This document shows positions 24,502 to 32,761 of a stretch of 64,000 nt of DNA, piece after piece (the stretch's first letter is position 1; every line of letters begins with the position of its first letter). The DNA is taken from assembly GCA_009797885.1 (NCBI GenBank), contig WNKP01000011.1, forward strand, positions 1-64,000. Direction: 5' to 3'. The stretch is from Flavobacteriaceae bacterium GF1. GTDB lineage: Bacteria; Bacteroidota; Bacteroidia; Flavobacteriales; Flavobacteriaceae. A program made the translations under genes and the position numbers. The notes beneath the pieces are model-generated. The model saw only the letters and a program-made list of their open reading frames with translations, had not been told where the DNA came from and searched no databases.

Positions 24502-27500
24502 ATGAATAATCTCCCTAGGTGTGCACACTTTTTGGGCATAAACGTGACTCGACACATCATCTTTGACCTTATGAGATCTTTTGCACTTTACATAGTAATT
24601 GGATTGACCACTCTACTTGCAAAGGAAATCAATGCCCAATCCAAAATGACCATTGAACTGCATCAGGTTAAACTAGCAACCTTACTGTCAGAAATCCAAG
24701 AGAAAGGTGAATACATATTTTTCTATCAGGACGGTACCCTTCCCTCAGATGAACGAATAACCGTTGTCGAGAAGGATGCCACCCTCCAAATGATTCTTGA
24801 GCCTGTTTTGGATAAATTCAATCTTGGATATAAAGTTTTGAGAAACCGGCAAGTAATCATTTTCAAAAATTCAATAACGGCAGCCAGTAACTCCATGGCG
24901 CAGGGTTTCAATGTCCAAGGAACGGTGACCGATCAAGGAGGTGCACCTTTGCCGGGCGCCAGTGTAGTTGAAAAAGGCACTTCAAATGGTGCCCAGACGG
25001 ATTTTGATGGCAATTTTTCCTTAACGGTAACGGACCAAAATGCGATATTGGTTGTCTCCTATATTGGATTCGCATCAAAAGAAGTCAGCATCGCTGGGCA
25101 GTCCAGTTTAAGCATTGTTCTGGAAGAAAGTACGGCAGCCCTTGACGAAATTGTTGTGGTGGGTTATGGCACTCAAAAGAAAAGTGACCTTACAGGTTCT
25201 GTTACCTCCCTGAGTCAGGATGATTTGAATCCTGGAGCCAATGTCTCCGTAGATCAACAATTGCTGGGTAGGGCCGCTGGTGTACAGATCAATCAGGCGA
25301 GTTCCGCACCGGGTGGTGGATTGGCCATTCGTATTCGGGGTTCCAGCTCGTTGAATGCCAGTAACGAACCTTTGTATGTAATTGATGGATTTCCCATAGA
25401 CAACAGTCCTAACATAGGAACTGGAGGAGCAGCACAGGTAAGCGAAAACAATGTTCCAAGAAATCCTTTGAACGCACTGAACCCAGCGGACATCAAATCC
25501 ATTGAAATCTTAAAAGACGCTTCTGCAACCGCAATTTACGGTTCCAGGGGCGCAAATGGTGTTATCTTGATCACGACCAAAAAGGGAAGCCAAGGGAGGA
25601 TCAGTGTCACATATGACTCCTATGCGGGTATACAAGAAGTGGCACAGCGTTTGGATGTGCTCAATACCGCACAGTACATAGATGGCATCAACGCATTATC
25701 CGTGGACCAAGGTAATGGTGAGGTTTTTAGTGCCGAAGACATCGCCAATATAGGAAATGGAGTGGACTGGCAGGATCGGGTATTCCGTGTTGCCCCAATT
25801 TTCAATAACAACCTTTCCATTAGCGGGGGAAGTGAGAAGTCGTCCTTTTACGCTTCGTTCAACTACTTTAACCAAGAGGGTGTAGTTGAAAATTCCGGAA
25901 TCAAAAGATATACCGGTAGAATTAATCTGGAAACCCAAATTGGTGAGCGTGTCACAGTAGGTTTAAACTTTAATACCAGTCTTGTTCAGGACAATAACAA
26001 TATCGATGGGGTACAAACCAATGAAAATGCCGGTCCCATCAATTCGGCATTACTCTACGACCCCACGGAGCCCGTACGTAATCCTGATGGGACTTTTACG
26101 CAGTCCGCTAACCTGACTATCAACAATCCAGCAGCGTTGATCAGTGGTGTAATCAATGAAAATGAAACCAATAGGACTTTTGGTAATGCGTACCTCAACT
26201 ATAATTTTACGGATCATTTATCAGGGAAATTCAATTTTGGTACGGATAGGCAAACCTCGCGTAGGGATATCTACAATTCCACACAAACTATTCGTGGGGC
26301 GGCTGCAGGAGGTATAGCGGCCATCAGTGTTTTGGAACGAACCAACTACCTCTTCGAATATACCATGACCTACAACAAGCAATTTAACGAGAATAATGCA
26401 TTGACCGTACTTGGGGGTGTGACTTTTCAAAATTTCAGCACGCGTTCATTTGATGCTGATATCGCAGGTTTTCCCACTGATGAAATAGGAACCAATAACT
26501 TAGAACTGGGCGATACCAATACGGATAATTTATTCAGTAGAAAAGAAGTGAACACCTTGCTCTCTTATTTGGGAAGGGTCAATTACAACCTATACGACAA
26601 ATTCCTGTTCACCGCCTCCATAAGGGCCGATGGCTCATCCCGTTTTGGGGAAAACAACAGATTTGGATATTTCCCTTCCTTTGCCTTTGGATATAAAATG
26701 GATCAGGAAGATTTTGTGCCGGAAGTGTTCAACCAACTCAAGTTAAGGGCGAGTTGGGGACAAACAGGAAACCAGGAAATCGCCAACTTCGCTTCCCAAT
26801 CTACTTTTGGGTCGGGACCCAATGTTGTTTTGGATGGGACTATTTTAAATAGCATTATACCGCAACGCATCGCAAATCCCGATCTAAAGTGGGAAACTAC
26901 GGAACAAGTCAATATCGGATTGGACTGGAGCATTCTAAACGGCAGAATCAGTGGTACCGTGGACTATTTTTCCAAGAACTCCAAGGACCTACTATTTAAT
27001 TTACCCCTGCCGCGGGCTTCAGGGTTTCAATCCATTTTGACCAATGTAGGCGAGGTCAAAAACTCCGGATTTGAGTTTTTGATCAATACCACCAATATAG
27101 ATACGGATAATTTCCAATGGGATACGTCATTGAACTTTTCCGTGATAAAAAATGAGGTTGTCGATCTGGGAAGAATCGATCAAATTGTAACAGGAAATAT
27201 TCAATCCGTGGGCAATACGGCTATCATTCGGAAAGGCGATCCCTTGGCTTCTTATTTCGGTTATGTGGTTACCGGCATTTTTCAGGAAGGGGATGATATT
27301 GCCAATTCGGCACAACCCACGGCACAACCGGGATTCCCTATTTTTGAGGACCGAAACGGGGACGGTGCCATTACGCCTGACGACCAAACCATTATAGGGA
27401 CTCCCTATCCGGATTTTACGTACGGAATCCAAAACTCCTTGAGGTATAAGAATTTTCAGCTTGACTTCTTTTTCCAAGGCCAACAAGGCGTGGATTTGCT

Positions 27501-27903
27501 AAATGTGAATGTCATTGAATCCCTGTATCCAGCAAACTTTAGAAGAAATAGAATAGCGGAGCATATTCTGGAAAGATGGACACCACAAAATCCCAACGCT
27601 AGATTTCCTTCTTCGGTAAATCCCAATGCCTATGGTGCAAGTAAGGTGAATTCTTTAACCGTTCAGGATGCATCCTACCTAAGACTGAAAAATGTACAAT
27701 TGAGCTATTCCGTACCGACCAGCAAGATAGATTTTCTGAATGCCTTACGGGTATATGTCACCGGACAAAACCTCTTTACCATTACGGACTATGTAGGTTT
27801 TGACCCTGAGGCCAATTCATTCGGTAACAGTAATGTTAGGGTGGACTACAGTAGTTATCCCCTGGCAAGAACATTTTTGATGGGCCTCACAGCGAATTTT
27901 TAA
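24502..27903 (+). CDS. SusC/RagA-type TonB-dependent outer-membrane transporter with STN domain
   Basis: The protein has 1133 residues. After a signal peptide ending near KEINAQ, residues about 45-125 form an STN (secretin/TonB N-terminal) domain, the part that contacts a FecR protein. A carboxypeptidase-D-like domain with VQGTVTDQGGAPLPGASV is at about 137-215. The TonB-box and plug region contains EIVVVGYGTQKKSDLTGSV, then IDGFPID and SIEILKDASATAIYGSRGAN. The rest is the beta-barrel, ending in MGLTANF. It imports oligosaccharides captured with SusD across the outer membrane and probably autoregulates through the FecR and sigma genes. Confidence 0.96.
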   Translation: MNNLPRCAHFLGINVTRHIIFDLMRSFALYIVIGLTTLLAKEINAQSKMTIELHQVKLATLLSEIQEKGEYIFFYQDGTLPSDERITVVEKDATLQMILEPVLDKFNLGYKVLRNRQVIIFKNSITAASNSMAQGFNVQGTVTDQGGAPLPGASVVEKGTSNGAQTDFDGNFSLTVTDQNAILVVSYIGFASKEVSIAGQSSLSIVLEESTAALDEIVVVGYGTQKKSDLTGSVTSLSQDDLNPGANVSVDQQLLGRAAGVQINQASSAPGGGLAIRIRGSSSLNASNEPLYVIDGFPIDNSPNIGTGGAAQVSENNVPRNPLNALNPADIKSIEILKDASATAIYGSRGANGVILITTKKGSQGRISVTYDSYAGIQEVAQRLDVLNTAQYIDGINALSVDQGNGEVFSAEDIANIGNGVDWQDRVFRVAPIFNNNLSISGGSEKSSFYASFNYFNQEGVVENSGIKRYTGRINLETQIGERVTVGLNFNTSLVQDNNNIDGVQTNENAGPINSALLYDPTEPVRNPDGTFTQSANLTINNPAALISGVINENETNRTFGNAYLNYNFTDHLSGKFNFGTDRQTSRRDIYNSTQTIRGAAAGGIAAISVLERTNYLFEYTMTYNKQFNENNALTVLGGVTFQNFSTRSFDADIAGFPTDEIGTNNLELGDTNTDNLFSRKEVNTLLSYLGRVNYNLYDKFLFTASIRADGSSRFGENNRFGYFPSFAFGYKMDQEDFVPEVFNQLKLRASWGQTGNQEIANFASQSTFGSGPNVVLDGTILNSIIPQRIANPDLKWETTEQVNIGLDWSILNGRISGTVDYFSKNSKDLLFNLPLPRASGFQSILTNVGEVKNSGFEFLINTTNIDTDNFQWDTSLNFSVIKNEVVDLGRIDQIVTGNIQSVGNTAIIRKGDPLASYFGYVVTGIFQEGDDIANSAQPTAQPGFPIFEDRNGDGAITPDDQTIIGTPYPDFTYGIQNSLRYKNFQLDFFFQGQQGVDLLNVNVIESLYPANFRRNRIAEHILERWTPQNPNARFPSSVNPNAYGASKVNSLTVQDASYLRLKNVQLSYSVPTSKIDFLNALRVYVTGQNLFTITDYVGFDPEANSFGNSNVRVDYSSYPLARTFLMGLTANF

Positions 27904-27926
27904 GTTAAAATATAAAAACAGCTATC

Positions 27927-29360
27927 ATGAAAAATTTTAGATACACTATAATTTTCTCAATCCTGTTGGGTATGTTCCCTAGTTGCGAAGATAGATTGGA
28001 GGAAGAGGTTTTCTCCGAATTGGCACCCTCTACCCTTTTTACTTCCGAGGAAGGCTTAAATACCGTTTTGAATGCCGCTTATGCGTACTCGCATAGGGCA
28101 GGCTTGGTGGAGTCTTGGGCCCCCTACTGGCTGGGTTGTATGCCTACGGGCGAGGTATGGGGTGCAGGTGGTTCCATTGAAAGTCTATGGGTACAGCTTA
28201 TAGATTACACCTGGGACAGCAACCATTCACAGATGCTCTCCGTTTGGACCGTTTATTTTAATGCCATACGAGATGCCAATATTGTTTTGGATAATTTGGA
28301 TAATGACGCCTTTTCCGATGAATTCAAACAACGCACGGAAGCTGAAGTACATTTTATACGAGGCTGGGCCTACTCTGAATTGTATAAATTGTTTGGTAGG
28401 GTACCGTTATACATGTCTTCCACCGACGATCCTTTGTTGCCAAGGGCCACGGATGAGGAAACCCGTGCTTTTATTGAGCAAGAATTGAATTTGGCCGCTT
28501 CTACCCTACCTGTTGAAGCGCCTGCCTTTGGTAGGGCAAACCAGAGCATTGCACAGGCGGTATTGGCAAAGTACTACTTGAACACCAGACAATGGCAGCA
28601 AGCTGCAGACGCCGCCCAGCAAGTCATCAATTCAAACCGGTATAGTCTATTGCCCAATTATGCCGATGTTTTTGATATTGGTAATGAAGGCAATATGGAA
28701 TTGATTTGGGCCTTACCAAAAGATGGAGCATCCACCACGGCAAGCCAATCTGTGAATGCCTTGATCTTTGCTCCGGACTATCCCGTTGGCTTTTCCAACA
28801 ATTCCGTATTTGCCGCCAGAACCTATTTGTTCGATGATTTTGTAAATTCTTTTGAGGCTACCGATACCAGGACCGGTCAAATTATCACGGAATATGTAAG
28901 TATAGCAAACGGAGAAGTGGTTCAGGGTTTGGGCAATGATCAATCCCATCCTTTTAAGCTACCATGGGACCCGGCATCCGTCGCTTTTTTTGCAGGGAAC
29001 GATATTCCGGTGATACGATATTCGGACATTTTGCTGACAAGGGCTGAAGCACTCAACGAAGTGAGCGGCCCTACGGGAGAAGTAATTGATTTAATCAATG
29101 AAGTTAGGAATCGTGCTGGAGCAACACCTTTGGATTTTGTAGGTTTTTCAACGGAAAGTCTGCGCGATGCCATTTTACAAGAGCGTGAATGGGAATTCTA
29201 TTTTGAAGGAAATTCACGGGAAGATCAAATACGGCAAGGAGTAATGATTTCAAGAGCACAGGCCCGTGGGAGAAATGCCCAGGATTTTCATGTTCTTTTC
29301 CCTATACCACAAGTAGAACTGGACGCCAATAGTGCCCTTGAACAAAATCCTGGATACTAA
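27927..29360 (+). CDS. RagB/SusD-family glycan-binding lipoprotein
   Basis: The 477-residue protein begins MKNFRYTIIFSILLGMFPSC, a lipoprotein signal with Cys20. The SusD fold is shown by helical TPR-like segments, including RTEAEVHFIRGWAYSELYKLF-type and QWQQAADAAQQVINSN stretches. The family C-terminal motifs are IRYSDILLTRAEALNE, LINEVRNRAGA and ILQEREWEFYFEG. It forms the lid of the SusC transporter and binds the substrate glycan at the cell surface. It lies 23 bases after susC, in the same operon. The sequence does not show which glycan is bound. Confidence 0.95.
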   Translation: MKNFRYTIIFSILLGMFPSCEDRLEEEVFSELAPSTLFTSEEGLNTVLNAAYAYSHRAGLVESWAPYWLGCMPTGEVWGAGGSIESLWVQLIDYTWDSNHSQMLSVWTVYFNAIRDANIVLDNLDNDAFSDEFKQRTEAEVHFIRGWAYSELYKLFGRVPLYMSSTDDPLLPRATDEETRAFIEQELNLAASTLPVEAPAFGRANQSIAQAVLAKYYLNTRQWQQAADAAQQVINSNRYSLLPNYADVFDIGNEGNMELIWALPKDGASTTASQSVNALIFAPDYPVGFSNNSVFAARTYLFDDFVNSFEATDTRTGQIITEYVSIANGEVVQGLGNDQSHPFKLPWDPASVAFFAGNDIPVIRYSDILLTRAEALNEVSGPTGEVIDLINEVRNRAGATPLDFVGFSTESLRDAILQEREWEFYFEGNSREDQIRQGVMISRAQARGRNAQDFHVLFPIPQVELDANSALEQNPGY

Positions 29361-29416
29361 ACAATTAGTCGCCAACTTTGTTCGACCATTCCTAAAACAA
29401 ACGATAAAAAATAAAT

Positions 29417-30904
29417 ATGAACACAAATCAATTTCAAAGAGCAGTTACAAGAATACTGACCACTTTATGGGTTTTAATGCTCAGCATACCACTAATGGCA
29501 AAAGCCTCGGGCCAAATTACAGACACAATAAATGGTTCTAAAAAGCAACCCAATTTCATTATCATTTTTGCTGATGACCTTGGCTATGGCGATTTAAGCT
29601 CGTATGGGCATCCGACCATTAGGACACCATATTTGGATCAAATGGCCACTGAAGGCCAGAAATGGACCAATTTCTATGTGGGAGCCAGTGTCTGTACGCC
29701 CAGTCGAGCGGCACTGATGACCGGACGTTTACCTTTACGAAGTGGCACAAGTGGTGCCACGGCCAAAGTCTTTTTTCCCGACTCCGCCAATGGTCTTCCT
29801 GATGCCGAAATAACATTGGCAGAGCAATTAAAGCAAGCTGGATATGCCACCGGAATGGTGGGGAAATGGCATTTGGGGCATAAAAAGGAATATTTGCCTA
29901 CTACCCAAGGCTTTGATTACTACTTTGGCATCCCCTATTCCAATGATATGGATATCACCCGTAAACTCACCTCTTTTGAGGATTATTGGGCGTTATGGAC
30001 AAAGGAATATGATAACCTCACACCGGCCGATTTCAATGTACCGCTATTGCGCGGTATGGAACAATTGGAACGCCCAGCCGATCAGAATACGCTTACCGCG
30101 CGCTATACGGCCGAAGCCATCAAATGGATAAAGGAAAACAAGGAAAGTCCTTTTTTCATGTATTTGGCCCATAATCTTCCGCATGTTCCCTTATTTGCAT
30201 CGGAGGAATTCAAGGGAACCAGTAAACGAGGCCTTTACGGGGACGTAGTGGAAGAAATTGATCATGGAATCGGCCAAATTATGGATATGCTAAAAGAAGA
30301 GGGACTGTCAGAAAATACCATTGTATTTTTTACTTCCGATAATGGTCCTTGGTTGCAAACCAAGATTTCCGGGGGCAGTGCAGGCCTGCTTCGGGATGGA
30401 AAGGGCTCTACTTGGGAAGGTGGATTCCGGGAACCCGGTATTTTTTGGGGTCCGGGAACCATTGTCCCCAAAATGGTCATGGACATGGGTACTACTATGG
30501 ACATCTTTACCACCTTCAGTAAATTGGCAGGTATCCCCATCCCCGATGACAGGGTAATGGATGGGATGGATTTGTCCCCAGTGTTATTAGGTCAAGGTGA
30601 TAGTCCCAGAAATGAAGTGTTTTATTACAGTGGACGTGATTTGTTTGCCATGCGGGTGGGTCCCTATAAAGCACACTTCATCACCCAAGAAGCATACGTG
30701 TTCAATGCGGAAAAAGTGCGCCATGACCCTCCCTTGTTATTCAATATTGAAGAAGACCCTTCAGAACGGTTCAATATTGCGGAAAAGCATCCTGAAGTAA
30801 TTGCTGAGATACAGAAGGCCATGCAAATCCATGGGAAAAAAATGAAACCTGGTCCAGATTTATTGGAGGAACGGGGTCCTGAACATATTGTGGAAAAATA
30901 TTGA
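29417..30904 (+). CDS. Cys-type S1 sulfatase (arylsulfatase family)
   Basis: The 495-residue protein has a signal peptide ending near residue 32 (MLSIPLMAKASGQ). The S1 signature is CTPSRAALMTGR with Cys93, the residue converted to formylglycine; metal ligands are in IFADDLGYGD (Asp53, Asp54), with KWHLG and FFTSDNGP further on. It hydrolyses sulfate esters on a carbohydrate in the periplasm or outside the cell. It follows susD by 56 bases, so the locus probably handles a sulfated glycan. No maturase is in the window. The neighbouring amino-sugar genes would fit a sulfated hexosamine, but this is inference. Confidence 0.93.
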   Translation: MNTNQFQRAVTRILTTLWVLMLSIPLMAKASGQITDTINGSKKQPNFIIIFADDLGYGDLSSYGHPTIRTPYLDQMATEGQKWTNFYVGASVCTPSRAALMTGRLPLRSGTSGATAKVFFPDSANGLPDAEITLAEQLKQAGYATGMVGKWHLGHKKEYLPTTQGFDYYFGIPYSNDMDITRKLTSFEDYWALWTKEYDNLTPADFNVPLLRGMEQLERPADQNTLTARYTAEAIKWIKENKESPFFMYLAHNLPHVPLFASEEFKGTSKRGLYGDVVEEIDHGIGQIMDMLKEEGLSENTIVFFTSDNGPWLQTKISGGSAGLLRDGKGSTWEGGFREPGIFWGPGTIVPKMVMDMGTTMDIFTTFSKLAGIPIPDDRVMDGMDLSPVLLGQGDSPRNEVFYYSGRDLFAMRVGPYKAHFITQEAYVFNAEKVRHDPPLLFNIEEDPSERFNIAEKHPEVIAEIQKAMQIHGKKMKPGPDLLEERGPEHIVEKY

Positions 30905-30943
30905 GTTGGTTTAAGTTAAGTTAGTTTATTCAAGTCTAGCTTG

Positions 30944-30968
30944 GGAAGCGCGGCATTGCCGTGCTTCC
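30944..30968. terminator. Hairpin between convergent sulfatase and murQ genes
   Basis: Arms GGAAGCGCGGC (30944-30954) and GCCGTGCTTCC (30958-30968) pair over 11 positions with one G-T wobble and a three-base loop. The hairpin sits 40 bases after the sulfatase stop and 45 before the murQ stop, so it can serve both transcripts. The T-runs on either side are poor. Confidence 0.6.
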
Positions 30969-31012
30969 TGTTATCTTGCTTATGGCAGGACAGTGGAAAA
31001 TCTTTTCAGTTT

Positions 31013-31828
31013 TCACCTTTTTAGTTGGGAAATTGCCTCCCTTACCGAGCCAAATCTTTTTAAAGCCTTTTCAGCACTGGCATAATCCATGTCCAATGCT
31101 TCCACCAAATACCGAGTTCCCCGGTCCACTAACTTATTGTTGCTCAATTGCATGTCCACCATCTTGTTGCCCTTTACCCGGCCAATTTTAATCATTAGGG
31201 CGGTAGAAATCATATTAAGCGCCAACTTTTGACTGGTTCCACTTTTCATTCGTGTACTGCCCGTGACAAACTCGGGCCCTACTTCAATTTCAATGGGTAT
31301 ATCCACGGAGGTGGCCAATGGCGAACCTGGATTGTTGGTAATACCTGCGGTCAGGAGGCCATTTTCCCTGGCATCCTTAACTCCTCCCAGCACATAAGGC
31401 GTAGTGCCAGAAGCGGCAATGCCCACTACGGTGTCATTGGCATTGATATTGAATTCCATTAAATCCTTCCATGCCTGAATGGTATTGTCTTCTGCAAACT
31501 CCACAGCTTTTCGTATGGCGCCGTCCCCACCTGCAATTAAGCCAATGACCCGGTCATGGGGCATCCCAAACGTTGGTGGAATTTCAGAAGCATCCAGGAT
31601 TCCCAATCGACCACTGGTTCCGGCACCAATATAAAACAAACGCCCTCCTTTTTGAAACCGGACGTCCAGGGCATCCACCAGCTTTTCCAGTTGTGGAACG
31701 ACTTTCTCCACAGCTTCAGCTACCTTTTTGTCCTCCTGATTGATCCCCCTGAGCAAAGCTCCCGTGGATTGTTGCTCCAAATGATCGTGGAGCGAAGCCT
31801 CTTCCGTTATCTTTTTAAATTCTGCCAT
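31013..31828 (-). CDS. murQ: N-acetylmuramic acid 6-phosphate etherase
   Basis: The 271-residue protein is a SIS-domain enzyme that splits MurNAc-6-phosphate into GlcNAc-6-phosphate and lactate in the cytoplasm. The signatures are LFYIGAGTSGRLGILDASE (65-82, including the catalytic Glu82), IAASGTTPYVLGG, GITNNPGSPL and EVGPEFVTGSTRMKSGTSQK, a stretch that defines the family. The length is slightly shorter than E. coli MurQ (about 300). It is transcribed behind a DeoR-type regulator with one base between them. It connects anhydromuramic acid kinase (AnmK, same window) to amino-sugar catabolism. Confidence 0.96.
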   Translation of the reverse strand: MAEFKKITEEASLHDHLEQQSTGALLRGINQEDKKVAEAVEKVVPQLEKLVDALDVRFQKGGRLFYIGAGTSGRLGILDASEIPPTFGMPHDRVIGLIAGGDGAIRKAVEFAEDNTIQAWKDLMEFNINANDTVVGIAASGTTPYVLGGVKDARENGLLTAGITNNPGSPLATSVDIPIEIEVGPEFVTGSTRMKSGTSQKLALNMISTALMIKIGRVKGNKMVDMQLSNNKLVDRGTRYLVEALDMDYASAEKALKRFGSVREAISQLKR

Positions 31829-31829
31829 A

Positions 31830-32579
31830 CTAAAGCAACTTGATATTTTGGTCCTTAAAACTATTGAGAAGCTGGTGATTGGGTTCCAACTCGGTAATCA
31901 TGGTATCGATTTCGTTGATATCACAGGTCCTGTAACGATGTTGGGAGTTCAATTTTTCGGAGATACTAAGCAAAACCGTATTTTTTGAAGCCTTGATCAC
32001 TGCCTTTTTGGTCTGTACAATATCCCAGTCAAATTCCGTTAATCCATAGCTTGCATCCACATATCCCGTCCCTATAAAACCGTAATCAACTTTAATCTGT
32101 GATAAATTATGTATGGTATTGGCGCCTATGGAGATTTGGGAATCCTTGGATAGCACGCCTCCAATAAAAATAGTTTCGATATTGGGTTTATTGAGCAATT
32201 CCATGGCTACGGGCAGGCTCAATGTAAAACAGGTAATACTTTGTTGTGGAGGAATCAATCGCGCCAATTCCACACAAGTGGTACCTCCATCAATTAAGAT
32301 AACACTATTGTCCTTGATCAATCCAAGTGCTTTTTGGGCAATCGCCGTTTTTTGTTCCAATGCGTACACATTGTTCCTGGCAGGACTATAATTGGCAAAA
32401 CCCAGGGATACGGCTCCTCCATGAACCTTACGCAATCGATTCTCCCCGTCCAATTCCTTCACATCCCGCCGAACGGTGTCGATGGAAACATCCAATTTTT
32501 CGGCAATGTCCGTTAACAATACCCTATTATGTAATTCTACCTCATTTAATATGGTACGCTGGCGTTCTTCCTTTAACAT
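31830..32579 (-). CDS. DeoR/GlpR-family transcriptional regulator of amino-sugar genes
   Basis: The 249-residue protein has an N-terminal winged helix-turn-helix (residues 3-58) with LLTDIAEKLDVSIDTVRRDV followed by LRKVHGGAV, the DeoR signature. A C-terminal sugar-phosphate-binding domain follows, with ILIDGGTTCVELARLI and FIGTGYVD. Such regulators are usually repressors released by a phosphorylated sugar. The gene is coupled to murQ and divergent from the nagB fusion, so I expect it to control both directions. The effector could be GlcNAc-6-P or GlcN-6-P; this is inference. Confidence 0.92.
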   Translation of the reverse strand: MLKEERQRTILNEVELHNRVLLTDIAEKLDVSIDTVRRDVKELDGENRLRKVHGGAVSLGFANYSPARNNVYALEQKTAIAQKALGLIKDNSVILIDGGTTCVELARLIPPQQSITCFTLSLPVAMELLNKPNIETIFIGGVLSKDSQISIGANTIHNLSQIKVDYGFIGTGYVDASYGLTEFDWDIVQTKKAVIKASKNTVLLSISEKLNSQHRYRTCDINEIDTMITELEPNHQLLNSFKDQNIKLL

Positions 32580-32596
32580 AAAGCTGGAATCTTCAG

Positions 32597-32604
32597 CAAA
32601 GATA
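32597..32604 (-). promoter_or_regulatory. -7 box for the deoR-murQ operon
   Basis: On the minus strand this is TATCTTTG, a perfect match to the Bacteroidota TAnnTTTG element. It lies 18 bases upstream of the regulator ATG. The same octamer occurs on the other strand at 32705 for the divergent gene. The -33 element is not clear. Confidence 0.5.
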
Positions 32605-32661
32605 TTGATTTCCTTTTATTGCAGTTTTATTCTTTTTTAAGTTATCAAATTGTTATTAATT

Positions 32662-32696
32662 GCAAAAAACAGCATTTAAAAAAGCAAAAAACAGCA
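32662..32696. promoter_or_regulatory. Direct-repeat operator pair for the DeoR-type regulator
   Basis: The 13-base sequence GCAAAAAACAGCA occurs exactly at 32662-32674 and again at 32684-32696, 22 bases apart, which is about two helical turns. A related ACAGCATAAAA follows at about 32722. The pair lies just upstream of the TATCTTTG box of the divergent nagB-type gene. DeoR-family proteins often bind such direct repeats. Confidence 0.55.
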
Positions 32697-32704
32697 AATA
32701 GTTG

Positions 32705-32712
32705 TATCTTTG
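32705..32712 (+). promoter_or_regulatory. -7 box for the nagB-PIG-L gene
   Basis: TATCTTTG is a perfect TAnnTTTG element located 8 bases after the operator pair. The transcript would start near 32719, leaving a leader of about 43 bases before the ATG at 32762. This also argues against upstream in-frame starts such as the TTG at 32702. Confidence 0.55.
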
Positions 32713-32761
32713 TCCCGAACAACAGCATAAAACCGCTATTTCGAAATACCAATTTAGGACA

